From Hibiscus mutabilis (lineage: Eukaryota; Streptophyta; Magnoliopsida; Malvales; Malvaceae), in NCBI GenBank assembly GCA_019671005.1, contig CM033744.1, forward strand, positions 4,988,208 through 5,052,207: a stretch of 64,000 nt of DNA, read 5' to 3'. Below the pieces are notes generated by a model that had not been told where the DNA came from, made no database searches, and saw nothing but the letters and a program-made list of their open reading frames with translations. The number at the start of each line of letters is the position of its first letter. Positions within the stretch are counted from its first letter, which is position 1. Of this stretch, positions 21,950-34,095 are shown one piece after another. The position numbers were made by a program, and so were the translations under genes.

Positions 21950-22105
21950 TTAGTATTGGGCTGGAAATGCAGTTATTGTAATCGACATTCGGCCTGGTGC
22001 ACTCTTTTTCTTCCATTAGAATTAGAGAGTTTTTTAACGAGGTTCATGCCGATGTCCAAAGTTAGTATGATTTCTTAATAAAGACGTACTTTCTCTTTAA
22101 AAAAT
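21950..22105 (+). pseudogene. Possible LINE 3' tail
   Basis: CTCTTTTTCTTCCATTAG, then GTTTTTTAACGAGGTTC and AATAAAGACGTACTTTCTC, is the style of plant L1-type 3' untranslated ends. No coding part is attached. Weak. Confidence 0.3.
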
Positions 22106-22129
22106 GAATAAGATAATTACATAATTAAA

Positions 22130-22735
22130 AAAGGTAAAATTTTGATACACATACTGTGTAAAATTAATTTTACACAAGCCTGCATATTTACATTATAAAA
22201 CTCAAATCCTAAATTCATAATCCTAACCCTATAAAACTAAATCCTAAACCTTAAACCTTGTATTTTTTAAATTTAATATTTTGGCCCGCCAATAGTTAAA
22301 TCGGTATTAAATATTAGACAAGAGTTAAATCGGTATTAAAACAAAATTATCGAACAATTAAATTTATAATAGGGCCGGCCCCCTTGGGCCCAAGGGAGCT
22401 CCATCCCTGATAATCATGAAAAAATGATGTGGGAAATTTTGAATTCGATTCTTAGAATTGGAAACTTTTGAATTAAGAGTTATATTTTGATACACAAGCT
22501 GTTTAAAAAAATTACACAACCCCTCTATAAAATTTAAAACTTAAATTCAAAACCCTAGCACCCTAAAAACTAAACCTTAACCTCTAAATTCTAACATAAA
22601 CCTTAAATACGACCCCTACACACTAAACACCTAAACCCTAACCTAAAACCCTAAACCCTAAAATTAAAAGACTTATGTAAACTAAAATTTACACAAAGTT
22701 GTGTATTAAAGTATTTTCCTTGAATTAATTGGTAT
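22130..22735. mobile_element. Family T-like fold-back remnants (copies 2 and 3)
   Basis: Two pieces (about 22130-22275 and 22478-22735) start with TTTTGATACACA, and the second ends with TGTGTATTAAAGTATTTTCC. Both are filled with AAACCCTAA-like words. Between them, CCCTTGGGCCCAAGGGAGCTCC followed by CATCCCTG resembles the end of a hAT element. Confidence 0.5.
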
Positions 22736-23261
22736 TAGCTGTGACAACACAATTAATGAATTACTTAGAGTTTGTCTTCTCTAAAATGTATCATTCTTTC
22801 CCAAATTTGATGATAAATTTCTACGATGACAAAATGGATTTTTTTCTTAAAAAATAGTAATAAGGTTTAAATATATTTTAATTCTTGCACTTTTCATATG
22901 TTTGAAATTTAGACCTTTCGTTTCTACTTGTAAAGAGTTAGTCCCTAACTTTTCAGATTTAATAATTCAAGTTAAACTGTTAAAAATGTTAAAATTCTTC
23001 TATTAGTTTCGTTTATGTAGCATTTTGAAATGCTAACTTGATAGTCATGTAACACGAAAAAAGACGTTGTAACGAATTTGAGTTTAACAGAAGAATTTTA
23101 TCAGTATTAACAATTAGATTTGAATTTTTAAATTTTAAAAAGTAGAGAGACTGAATTCTTAAAAAAAAAAAAACTGAATTCCAAATATATAAAGCGTGCA
23201 TAGACATATAACATGTTTTAATCCACTATTATTATTAATTTAATATGAGAAAATATTTCAT
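22736..23261. other. AT-rich intergenic, no gene seen
   Basis: No supported ORF or repeat border. Confidence 0.5.
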
Positions 23262-23606
23262 GCACTAGTTGTGAAAATGAAAAGTTTGCACAAGCGTCTT
23301 AGTTTTAGGGTTTAGATATTTGATTTAGGATTTAAAGTTTATGAGTTTAAGTGTAAGAGGTTTAGAATTTAATGTTTATGATTATAATTTAGGGTTTAGA
23401 AGTTAGAGTTTAGTTTTTAGGGTTATATGGTTAGTGATTTAGGTTTTAATCTATAAACCCTAAATTCTAACTATACTCCATAAATTCAAAACTCATTCAC
23501 TAAAACCCTTAAAAACTAAACCCTAAACGAGATTTCTAAACCCTAAAACTAAAGTGCTTGTAGAAACAAAGTTTCAACAAGTACTTGTGCACAGAAAATT
23601 ACCCTT
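23262..23606. mobile_element. Fold-back element of telomere-like words (family T, copy 4)
   Basis: Starts AGAAAATATTTCATGCACTAG and ends with the inverse GTGCACAGAAAATTACCCTT. The interior has TTTAGGGTTTAGA words left and CTAAACCCTAAA words right of a centre near 23440. It abuts the MULE that begins at 23616. Confidence 0.75.
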
Positions 23607-23615
23607 ATAATAAAA

Positions 23616-24453
23616 GGCTTAACTATAAAATAGGTGCCCAAACTTTATCACTTTTTTGCAATAGGTGCCTAAACAATTTTTTTGGCTGAAACAGGTGCCT
23701 AACGTTTCATTTTTGCCCATTTTAACGTCAATCTGTCAAAAAAAAATTCATCACCCAATTATAGTTTGACACGTGACTTTTATTTTAAAAATAAACAGAA
23801 AATAAAATAAATTAAAAATATCTCAAAATTTTAAAAATTACAAAATAGTACCAAATTCCTAAAACCCCAAATTTCAAAATTAACGTCACTATCCCCGTCG
23901 ATAGCTTCGCCGGACCTCACCATCGCCAGAGTCTCATGCCCATTTGTCCCAACCATCAAGTCGATAATCAGCGGGAGGCACGTCAATCGAACGACGAATG
24001 CAAAAGACATCAATCGTTCGACGTCCGATTGACACTCCTCCCACCGGTTACCGATGATGGGTGGGTGAAAAAAATAAGCGCGGAATTCCGACGACGGCGG
24101 TGGTGAAGTCCAGTGAGACTATCAGAGGTGACAATGACACCAATTTTGAAATTTGGGTGTTTGGATTTGAGTCTGTTTTGAAATTTTTGAAAAGTTCAAA
24201 TTCTTTTAAAAATACTTTTTTTCAAATTTTTTGAAAAAATTAATAAAATAAAATAAAAACACATGTCAAATTCTGATTGGGTGCTAAAAATTTTTTAAAG
24301 GCTTTATCATAAAACAATAACGGAATAAAATTTTAGACACTTATTTTATACAAAAAAAAGAAACGTTGGGCACCTATTTCAGTCAAAAGATAATTTAGGC
24401 ACTTATTACAAAAAAATGACAAATTTTAGGCACTTATTTTATAATTAAGTCTA
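23616..24453. mobile_element. Non-autonomous MULE, arms of AGGTGCCTAA phrases, GC-rich interior
   Basis: Inverted ends are GGCTTAACTATAAAATAGG and the complement AGACTTAATTATAAAATAA. The nine-base target duplication is ATAATAAAA at 23607 and ATAATAAAT at 24454 (8 of 9). The arms contain repeated AATAGGTGCCTAAAC and GGCTGAAACAGGTGCC. The interior (about 23870-24150) is clearly richer in G+C, with CCCGTCGATAGC, CGACGACGGCGG and similar words, and may be captured host DNA. No ORF in it can be assigned. Confidence 0.8.
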
Positions 24454-24944
24454 TAATAAATAGAAAAAGAGTTTCCTTTTTTGAGCCATTGACAAAAAGA
24501 GTGTTGATGGACAGGCTAAGAAATCGAAAGATAGACCTCCACGAACTTATTAAGTTGGCAATGACCTTTCACTTGAGTTTTTTTTTCCCTCTTTTTAGAA
24601 AATAAAGAATTTTTCCCATCAAATTTTCTTTTTCCTTTTGAAAAATTTTTACCTAGAAGAAGAAGAAGGAGAATTTTACTTTTACTGAATCTTGAACCCA
24701 CAATATACAAAAAGAGAAAGATATCAACTGAAAACTTTAAATATTTGCTCTAGAAATTGTTGACAACTTTCTTTCTCATTTTGTGAAAGGAGGAAATGAA
24801 TGCATTAAGGCAAAAGCTACTTTCACGCACAACTCAAAGATTTTCTTGTCTCTAAATGATGATTTGCTAGACATTGGCCCTTACTTAATCACTTAACTTT
24901 TACCCTCTAAAGGAGAGTTGATTTTTCACGCAGCCTGAGGAAAT
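24454..24944. other. Intergenic, no gene seen
   Basis: No supported ORF. An (AAG)n-like run lies near 24656-24668. Confidence 0.5.
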
Positions 24945-25255
24945 GTTCGGTTCTCATGGCGGAAGTTTGGGCGATACGTGATGTATTAAAATACGCATTG
25001 GACTTCGATCCGCAAATTAGAGGTTGAAGTTGAAACAGATAGTATGGAGGTATTCCAAATGCTTGTGGATAAATCTAAGATACTCCATGGAAATGTAATT
25101 GCAGACCTTGTTCGAGCAATGATCCGGTACGATAGTGAAGTATGATTAAGATATATCAGCAGGAACCAAAATGAGGTTGTTGATGCCTTAACAGTCGCAA
25201 GTCGTGGGGGGCCGATTGGTGAGACCATTTACGACTCTCCTCGGTGTTTGTCGGG
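24945..25255 (+). pseudogene. LINE-type RNase H fragment
   Basis: The frame begins VLMAEVWAIRDVLKYALDFD, continues after a frameshift near 25022 with VEVETDSMEVFQML, and later NQNEVVDALTVASRG. These are the RVT_3 RNase H hallmarks: catalytic Asp in ETDS, and the final N-V-D-A-L. An in-frame stop at about 25143 and the absence of other LINE domains mark it as an orphan fragment. Confidence 0.75.
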
Positions 25256-26137
25256 GAAATGCTATTAGAAGGACTATAGTTCATTAGTTCTATTCTAAGG
25301 TTCTGTAAAAACAAAAAAAATGAAAATAAAAGTCCTCAAAAAAGCATGTGACATTTGATTCACGAGACAAAAAGAGAAAAGAGTGAAAAACTAAATAATG
25401 AAAAAGGAAGTTGCATGGTGGGTGTGTTGGTGTAGTGTAGCCCACCTCACCAGTATTTTCTATGCGATTTCTTTCAAAATAACAATCATTTTTAGTATAT
25501 GATGGCCTTAGATCATTCATACCAAAGTTAATAGTACCAAGACCTTGTGTTATTCGGTCATGGAAGATACAAATATATAAATATATACGCTCTTCAATCC
25601 CCTTACACTTGACTCAACTCAACCCAATGCCTAGACGCAGAGATATGGCATTTGAATATGCAAACTGACCTTCAGGGAAAAAGATAGGCAAAAGGCACAC
25701 TAGCTTATATACCAGTAAAAAACTTCGGTTCGATGTAAGAATGAAATAAAACATTCAGCATTCATGGAAGGAAATTGTATCTATCAATGCTATATTGGCT
25801 ATAGGAACAAAATATAACTGAACTGAAACTTTGATTAAACATTAACATCTGAAACATATTTCTTAATAAATTAGTGAAGGAGGACAAAAATAGCATGAAA
25901 AGATGTTTGTTGTATGCAGTTGCTAATCCAGAAATGGCTTCTAATAGTAACAGACCAAAAGCTGATGTTTCATTTTTTTTTGTGAAAGGGATCACTATGT
26001 GCAAAGAAAAAAAAAATAGAAGCTCATACCTCTCTATCGGGGATGTTTGAGGTATCCATCAGCCAATGGACCACGCGACATGTCGACAAATGAAAGAATT
26101 TGAGATGTTAGCTAGCTATCCACTTGAGGAGGATTGT
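25256..26137 (-). other. 3' flank of the ELM2/SANT pseudogene, no other gene seen
   Basis: No supported ORF. On the - strand this follows the stop codon at 26138, so it would hold the original 3' untranslated region. Confidence 0.5.
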
Positions 26138-26535
26138 TCATAACATCTTAGGTACAAATAAATGCGCCATCGGCATCTTTTCCTTTGCATCCTCAGTTTT
26201 AGTGCCGGCGCTCCTGTGCTTTGATGTTGCTTTGACTCTACTGCGTGCCTTTCGGGAAGGAATTGAAAATTGGATTGCTTGTGCTTGCAGGTTTCTAACA
26301 TTTTGCGGCCTCATGTTGAAGAAGCCACTCTCAAGAGCTTCCAACACTTCTAGTGGTCAATGGTCTGCTTCTTTTGCTTTGCCTCTGGCCGTTCACAATA
26401 GGTTGCTGCTCTTTGGCACAAACATTACTAGCAGTTATCAACAAATCAGCACGATTATTGACAATGTTGAACAGGCTACCGTTGGCTTCCATCACTCCTG
26501 GTTCACCATTCCGATCTTCCGAAAAAAGCAAGGGT
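26138..26535 (-). pseudogene. ELM2/SANT nuclear protein gene, C-terminal piece (separated by Athila insertion)
   Basis: On the - strand the frame entering from the insertion site reads PPLLFSEDRNGEPG, continues to NGQRQSKRSRPLTTR, then loses frame by one extra base near 26347. It resumes as VLEALESGFFNMRPQN and ends VPKML with a stop at 26138. The segment is rich in Arg, Lys and Ser and looks like a nuclear, disordered tail. Removing the insert and one copy of GGGAT makes the codons on the two sides join in phase (SLIP, then PLLF), which shows this is the end of the gene at 35356-38531. Confidence 0.8.
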
Positions 26536-26540
26536 GGGAT

Positions 26541-27845
26541 TGACACGCGTCGTTCTCGCGTCAAAATAATTCCTTCTTCTCAAATAATAAATAAAGGAAT
26601 TCAAACGTAGTAAAAGAGAAATAAGGATCGATCCCACAGGGACTAAGAGAACTTCCTGATTTATGTTCGTTCAATCGGTGAGCCAAGAAAAGAGTTGAAT
26701 AATATTTAAGTATGGTGGGGGTTTGTGAATTAAGTAAAAATAATAAGAGATTGTAGACAAAATTTAGGAAGTGGATTAAATATGGTAAAGATTAGCATTG
26801 GGCTTTTGCTCTGACTCAGTTTCCTCGGATCATTGGAAAATGGATTTTTTACTTCGGGGTTCACGTCGGTTACTCGCCTTCAAGGATCAATCCTTGTGAC
26901 TGTGCCTTGTATACTGAATACCCAAGTGCCATCTTTGATATCGATTTTGGAAATTGATCTAATCAACAACAATGTTGTAGATTAAAAATGTTTAAATAAA
27001 GCCGACTCGGACTATGTCGTTTCAATAATAACTGATTACGATCTCAGTTTCCTCTTAGCAAACAATTTTGCTAAGTGTGTTCCCAGGAAGTCGAATGTGC
27101 TTTAATAGCCGATCCTTCCTCCCACACATTTAACCAAAACAACATCCTGACCAACGTCAATCTTTGTTTTTGAAATCATTTTGATTTTGAAATTAAGTTT
27201 AGAAAACTAAGAGAGATACCCGAAATTGTTTAAGTACTTTTCCATCTTCACGTTGGAATTGAGCCATTGCTTTAGCCTTTGGCTATGGAGAATTTAGCTA
27301 AGTATGATTATGGTAAAAAATCATACTTAGCATTATAAAAGAAAAAAAATTAAAGCAAGAACTAAAGAAAAGAAAGAATTTTATAAAACCTTAAAAGTAA
27401 AAACAAAGATAAGAATGAGAATATGAGAGATGATCCTTGAGTTTGCCCAAATAGGGTATTTATAGCAGTCTAAAACTCTAAAATTAACCCTAAAGAGATA
27501 AGAGATAAACCCTAAATTATTTAAACTAATTACAAAAGATAAATCCAAAGTTTGAATTTAAAATTCGGCTGATAAGTTATCTGATATGCGGCTGATAAGC
27601 TATCGTTGCTGCTGACGTGGCATCTTCTAGAAGCTACTGACGTGGCGTCCAGTCAGACTTTCATGCCCACTAATCCAGCCATGAATCCAGAAAATCAAAA
27701 ATTGCACAATTTCAGCAGTTTAAGCAATATTCCTGGAATCTACTGTCCTACATGGAAAATAAAAAAAATGCCCACATTAGCAACTTAAAACAATCAATCA
27801 AAAAGTAATTAGAGATAGAATAATGAATAATTTAAGCAATAATTA
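26541..27845 (-). repeat. 3' LTR (element orientation) of the Athila-like element
   Basis: Plus-strand borders are TGACACGCGTCG and AATAATTA. It contains paired blocks also found in 34096-35355, such as ATCCCACAGGGACTAAGAG and TAGCCGATCCTTCC. Confidence 0.95.
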
Positions 27846-27858
27846 AATTCTCCCCCAC
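27846..27858 (-). other. Polypurine tract of the Athila-like element
   Basis: The complement of AATTCTCCCCCACTT is the purine run AAGTGGGGGAGAATT, directly next to the LTR. It fixes the element's orientation as minus. Confidence 0.8.
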
Positions 27859-29406
27859 TTATTCAATGCTTGTCCTCAAGCATTTCTTAATTATCATGCT
27901 AAAAACCTTAAGTTGCCAACTCCAATTTCAAAGAATTTCCAAGATTTCTAACGTAAACTAAATTAAGTAAATGTTGAAATTCAAGATCAATCAGTCATGG
28001 CATAATCAATTAAGTGTAAATCAACCAATGTATTTCAATCGTCTACCAATTTCAAAGAATACAAGACTTAGATCCTCACATTGGTTCACTCATTTTGCTC
28101 AAATATTTCAGGTAAGAGAATCGCTCAAGCCTAAACTAGTCAACTCATTACCATAGGCTTGTAACTAGATCTAATCTTCACTACTTAATATAAAAATGAT
28201 GCAAAAATCAAGAGGACTTAAAATGGGTTGTAACGGAGTTAAGGTTCGGGTAGGATAAAAGGTCGAAAATGAGGTTTAAAAAGTCAAGACAAGTAAAATT
28301 ATTTCAAAGAATTTATTCGAAAAGAGGAGAAGAAATCAATCATTTTTTTCTCATTCGAACTGTTCCCCTTTTTCTGTTTTTTTTTCACTGTTCGAACAGC
28401 ACTGTATATTCGAACTGCACTGCACGGTTCTGCAATTTTTCTACGCTGTATTTTCCTGCACTGTTTGAACCAAACTGCACTGATTTATTTTTCTGCACAA
28501 CATTTTTTTTCTACACAGTTTTTTTTCTGCACTGCACTGTTTATTTTTCTGCACAGTGTGTTTTTTTTCTTTTTCGCTTTGGAATAACCTTAACTTGTCC
28601 TGAAAAAGGGTGACAAAAATAATTGAAAGGAAAACAAAACTAAAATAGGCTTGGCTTAATGATACGGTAAACAAAGAAAAGGATTAAAGGCTCAAAATGG
28701 TTCACTAAGTGGAAAATAAATAAATGGGTAGGCTATTTTGTTTGGTAAGAGAAGTTGGTTTAATCCTAATGCCTCTATCATATTAGAGCATCATAATCAA
28801 AATGTGTAGTCTCAACAAGCATCGAGTTACAAGTTCTAGAACACAATCAATTAGTTTGGCACACTCAATTGAAACAAAGAGCAAGAATAAAAATATATGC
28901 TCATTAGGCTCAAAACTCACACGAAAAGGTCTATTGAACTAAGTCATGCATCCAATTCAATCAACAAATTCATGAAACGACCAAGAAAAATTTACATAAA
29001 TTAGTCATGCCATGCTATCATGCATCCTAAATTCAACAAGAACAAGATTGAATTCACAAAGAAATGCAAAGAAATTAAATCAAACAAGAGACTAGCAACC
29101 AATGTCATCAACAATTCTAATCAAGAAACAACTTAATTTCAATCGCAAAGCATAAGTGAGAGTCAATTTGATTTTTAATTTCATCCCCCCTCACTTAATC
29201 ATAATGTCCCATTATGGAAAAATAAAGTGCAAGAGAGAGAGGGTGAAAATACTCCCCGGTTAATGTCGGCCACGTCCACGTCCTCGATGAGATATGCCCG
29301 GACGAAAGAAGGATATGATTTCGGCAATATTGGTTTCAATGGAGTTCAGGCGCTCGTTAACATCTGGCTACGGATTGTTGTCCTGTGTGGGTCGAGGAAC
29401 CGGCCT
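27859..29406 (-). other. Non-coding 3' region of the Athila-like element
   Basis: No supported ORF in about 1.5 kb. About 28340-28570 has an alternating C/T-rich stretch with many copies of CTGCACTG and TTTTTTCTGCAC, a degenerate minisatellite. Long untranslated 3' regions are usual in Athila elements. Confidence 0.65.
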
Positions 29407-30995
29407 CTAAAGGAAAACGCGCTCATTACGAGGTGTACTAGTGCCCGGACGAACAATATATGGCGCATCGGGAGTACAGGCTAGAAGACCCATTGTATCC
29501 AAGCACCTCGCATCCAAAGCATCCATGGCAAATGCGTAAGTAAATTGTGAATGATCAAATGTCAGAGGGAAAAGACGAGATACAAGGTGTGTGATATAAG
29601 GACTAAGAATAAGTGGGCGATTAGTCAGCGCAACACGCTCAAAGGCATAGGCAAACCAAAAGCCTAAATTTACCTTAATGCCGACTTGCATACACCATAA
29701 AAAGAAAAGTTCAACCTTACTTAAATTGGAAGAAGTGTCATTACGACTGGAATAGTTATACGCAAGGAAGCAATGAATGTAGCGGAGTGCTGGATTATGA
29801 ATGGCCCATCCTTTCGTCGCACGCAGATCGTATACTGAACCCGCCAAGCCAGTAAGAGTTTCATAGCATATGTCACTGTCAAAATCCTGCGGAATCTCAA
29901 GTAAAGCAGTTAAATACCCAGGATCCGTGACATCTATCACGAATCTCATATAAAAATTAAATTCCGTAATTGACATTGAAAAATACTGACCAAGCAGTCG
30001 AAAGGATACGGCATCAGGAGAGTGCACAGAAATAACACGATTTTTATCAAATAAAAACGTGGCATAAAACTCAAAAACCAGTTCATAATACGTCTTACAT
30101 CTAATTTTCAAATAAGTTATCCATCCAATCGCATCAAAGAACTGCATGACATACTCGCGCAAGTGCAAACTTTCTAGAGTTTGGGGAGGAATATACTTAC
30201 AAACTTGAAAGTGACGGTGGCGAATGTGATTAAATCTTTCCAAATCATTGCCAACAAACTCTAAGTAGCTATGTAAAACCTCCTCGGTTGGAACCGAATA
30301 CTTGTGGCTACGTCAATAGCTTCGAAACGTTCTTCCTAATTGGTGTGGTTGTTCGGAACGGCACTGTTTCCTGAACTTGCCGTGAATAGTGGGGAATCTG
30401 GACGTTCGTTGTTCGAGTGGGATGAGGCGGGCTGGTCAGAAGGATGTCCATGCTCAAAGTCCGATTATTCCATCGATGGGTTGTTCATATGGAGATTAGC
30501 TTCGATGGTGTTTGTAAAGCCAAAAATCGGATAGAACATTAGTAGATGGGCAACAAAGATAAAATCAAAATTTACCTCGGGTGTTTGATGCCGCAGAGAC
30601 GGATGCATGGGATGAGAAAATGCAGCATCGCCGTGCCTGGAACGAAAGGACAGTTACAGCCTCCTTGAGGATCTGTCTTACCGTGGCTGGTTAGCATCAG
30701 TGGCATCTGGCATCGACTGTGAGGACGCGACGGAAGGCATGGAGTGGAAGGAATGGGACAACGGTGCTAGCTAGCTATGCGGTGGTCGAAGGCGTGAAGA
30801 CCCGACAGCCGCGTTGTTGCCCATCGAACGTTCAGACCGGCCAGTTGAGTGATCGGGGGCTAGTTCCTGGTCGTTCGGCTGAATGGTGGCCGCCTGCTCC
30901 TGTTGCCTACGGCTGCGACGTGGGGGAGGCGGCGGAGGAGCGGGCTACGAGTTTGAATCACTAGGCATGGCCACGAACTGCGGTGGTGCCATCCG
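29407..30995 (-). pseudogene. ATHILA ORF (env-position) of the gypsy element
   Basis: A clean open frame runs from 30243 to 29407 (278 residues) and matches the plant ATHILA ORF-1 type (motifs RHRHFQVCKYIPPQTLESL, FEFYATFLFD, SFRLLGQYFSMSITEF). The true N-terminus lies upstream: the frame continues with SVPTEEVLHSYLEFVGNDL, and a proline/arginine-rich start beginning MAPPQF sits near 30993. A stop and at least two frameshifts lie between 30300 and 30995. The 30320-30995 part is much richer in G+C than its surroundings. The biochemical role of this ORF is not known; it stands where an envelope gene would be. Confidence 0.82.
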
Positions 30996-31643
30996 ACGAT
31001 GGCCGCTGAGCATTATGGGTGCAGGTGTTTGGGGGAGCCGGCATGCTTGATCCCTTGTGCGCACCATTGTTGAAGCAAGCGAAGGTTGTCGTGGGTAAGG
31101 GCTGGTTGGTTAAGGGAACGGCTGATGAAGAAGAATGGTAATAGTTTAGGTCTGGGAAACGTAAAAAATTGAATTTGGAAGGGATTGTGATATCTTATCA
31201 CAAGTGGGGCCCATATAATCTCATAAAGCAACAAGATTGGGTCAAAATTTAACCGATTATGATAGGGAAATTTCAAAATTTGATTCTAATATTTGAATAG
31301 GGGTCGGCTATAGTGCATCAATTAAAAGGGAGATGCTAACTTGCTTCATGCTTGAAAAACCTATACAAAATCGATGTGAAATACGATCAGCAACAAGGGA
31401 TAGCGGACGATTTAATGCAAAATAAAATAGAAAGAAAGAAAATAAATTAAGAAAAAATTGTAACAAAAAGAAATAAACAGAATAAATTAAAAATGGGTTA
31501 CCTCCCATCCAGCGCTTATTTAACGTCGTTAGCTCGACGACCTGATTCAGACTACAAGTACTGCGACAAAAACTTCTTCCAATTCACATGATTAATCCAA
31601 CTAAGAATTTCCCTATAAGAAATTTTACGACCGTGGCGTTCCT
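30996..31643 (-). other. Link between protease and ATHILA ORF; site of the missing pol block
   Basis: No ORF is supported. The - strand carries CGACGTTAAATAAGCGCTGG followed by ATGGGAGGTAACCC around 31500-31550, a motif I associate with the end of pol in Athila elements. Because the protease frame ends at 31644, the RT-to-integrase block of some 3-4 kb must have been lost between about 31550 and 31650. Confidence 0.65.
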
Positions 31644-34042
31644 TCATTTTTCTGAAAAGATATCTCCTTTACTCTTCAATTTATCAGACGGTAATTTTAA
31701 TTCCAAATTTGGTGCTTGCAAAATGGAAGGAAACGTTTTAGCTTTCGAAGGAGTTAGGCGCAAATCAGAATGAACAGAAAAAATATTTTCCAACTCCCTA
31801 ATTTCTTTGTCGTAGCCTTCCAATTCCCTGCACAAATTATCAGATAAGTTAGTTTCTATAAACTCTTCAACGGCGGGTTCAATGACATCGATAAAATTAA
31901 TACTAGCAACATTATATGGATGTCGCATTGCTTTGTATACGTCAAATTTAACGACCTCACCGTCAAACTCCATTGTAAGAATTCCGCTTCTTACATCTAT
32001 TTTTATATTTTCCGTACTAAGGAAAGGACGACCAAGAAGGACTTCAGAAGAGGTGTTTAATCGGTCAATTTCCATGTCAATGACATAAAAATCTACCGGA
32101 AAAATAAGTTCATTTACCTTCACCAAAACGTTTTCAATGAGTCCTTCTAGGTATATCACGGACCGGTGTGCTAGCTGGATCGTCACTTTCGTATCCTTTA
32201 AAGGCTCAGCAGAAAGTGAGTTGTACAAAGAAAGAGGCATTACATTTATAGATGCGCCTAAATCACACATTGCGCGCTTAATCCCAACCTTACCAATTTT
32301 GCAGGGAATAGCAAACATACCTTGGTCCATCAATTTTGGTGGAAGCTTTCGTTGAAAAATTGTAGAGTCGTGTTCCCCTAGATTTACTTTCTCGATTTCG
32401 GTAAGTCATCTTTTATTGGTATATCGTGGTACCTTTTTTATTACTTCTAGAAGTAGGATGTTAATTTCCACTTTCCGGAATACATCTAGGATCTCCCTCT
32501 CTTCAGCTTGTTTGTCACGCTTCACCAACCTCGAAGGAAAGGGAGGAGAAGTAGCGTAGGGAGATGGCGCAGGAGGTGAATCGGATGTACCTTGCTTAGT
32601 GGGAGATGATGCTTTCTCTTTCTTCTTTCTTTTGAACGACTTTTGGTTCGACTACGGTACCACTTCGAAGAGTGATCGCACTTACATTCTCTCTCGGATT
32701 TGACTCCGTTTGAGAAGGAAGTCTTCCCTACGACTCTAGTCTCCCCACGATTTGAGCTAACTGGGTCATTTGTTTGTCCAAATCTTGTAGGTGGGCCTCA
32801 GTGCGGGTTTGAAACTTCTCTTGGGATATTGTCAACCGTTCAACGATAGATTCTAATGATGACTTCGGTTGTTGATATTGTTGTTGAGTGGGTTGTCTCT
32901 GCTGATATGGTTGACTTTGCCTTTAATTTTGAGCATAACTAAAGTTCGGATGATTTTTCCAACCTGGATTATACGAGTTGGCGTTGGGGTTGTACTGTCT
33001 TTGTGGAGGTCCTGGAAATTTTCCTATGGCATTCACTTGCGTAGTGTCATCTTCTTGTATAATTGGACAGTAGTCCGTTGGATGCTCTAGACTCGTACAT
33101 ATCCCGCAATTCTTTTATCTGCAATAAGAAATTGAACAATATCAGCTAATTTATCAATTTTGTTTTCCAGCGAAACCGTAATTACCTCGTGAACCCGTCG
33201 AGATGGTTCACTTGAAGGGTGAAAATCATTGCGAGTTGGCGGCCATAGTAGATATTAACGTTCTTGCCGCCATCGGAGTCATGTTAACAAGAGCTCATCC
33301 ACTTGCTACGTCTACCACTTTCATGTCCATGGGTGTTAAACCTTCATAAAAATACTGGATAAGCGTTTGTTCAGACAATCCTTGTTGCGGACAGTTTGTG
33401 CATAGCTTTTTGAAACGCTCCAGTAGTCATATAAAGATTCAGTACCCTTTTGTCGGATACTCAGGATACTTCGCCTTAGCTCGCTTGCCTTAGCTGCTGG
33501 GAAAAATCTGTCAAGAAATAGGCAAGCCATGTCAGTCCAAGTTGAAACCGAGTTGGAGGGTAAATCAAATAGCCAATCCTTAGCAATATCAGCTAGAGAA
33601 AAGGGAAAGACGCGAAGTTTTATTTGATCTTCAGAGACTCCCTGTGGTTTTGTGCTTAAATAGACCATGTGAAATTCCTTTAAATGTTTATGTGGATTTT
33701 CACTTGGCAAACCGTGATAAGTTGGTAAAAGGTGTATTAAGCCTGTCTTGAGAGCGAATGGTGTCTCGCCATTCGGGAATGTTATGCACACCGGCTGGTT
33801 ATCATTAGGGGCCATAGTCAGTTGTCGAATAGTTTGGTCATTGTCTCCCATCGGAACTGGTTCTTTGGTTCTGTGGTCGAAATGTGATTCTGCTTCAGAT
33901 GCTATTTCTAGATCACGTTCTAATAGTTGTTGTCGCTGTCTTTGCTTCTTTTCCCGAAGTGTTTGGTGTGTAGTCTTCGGGCGTATGCTTTGATCTCTGG
34001 GTTATAATCTGATTGTTCTCCCGGATTCCTCTTGGTCATAAA
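31644..34042 (-). pseudogene. gag-protease of the Athila-like element
   Basis: Gag begins at about 34042 (MTKRNPGEQS). It has a frameshift near 33930, then a clear gag domain in the 33851-33336 frame (LPTYHGLPSENPHKHLKEFH, RVFPFSLADIAKDWL, FLDRFFPAAK). After stops and frame changes come a partial zinc finger (CGICTSLEHPTDYC), NVSAITLRSGT near 32690 and the protease frame 32333-31644. The protease active site reads CDLGASINVMPLSLY, with DLG in place of DTG, which is normal for Athila/Tat elements. A second motif is VLLGRPFLST. The C-terminal end stops short at what should be the entry to reverse transcriptase. Confidence 0.88.
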
Positions 34043-34074
34043 TCAAACAAAAATAATCAGTAACTTCGTCGTAA

Positions 34075-34092
34075 TCCCCGGCAACGGGGCCA
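34075..34092 (-). other. Primer-binding site, Asp-tRNA type
   Basis: On the - strand, TGGCCCCGTTGCCGGGGAT follows the LTR by three bases. It matches the widespread gypsy primer site TGGCGCCGTTGCCGGGGAT, complementary to plant Asp-tRNA, with one change. Confidence 0.8.
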
Positions 34093-34095
34093 ATT

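Noticed and set aside
28269..28674. Plus- and minus-strand frames rich in Phe/Cys (114 and 77 codons)
   Set aside because: They arise from the CTGCACTG/TTTTTT minisatellite in the non-coding part of the Athila-like element.
29227..30964. Plus-strand frames opposite the ATHILA ORF (for example 30719-30964)
   Set aside because: The - strand carries recognisable ATHILA protein sequence; these are antisense shadows in a GC-rich stretch.
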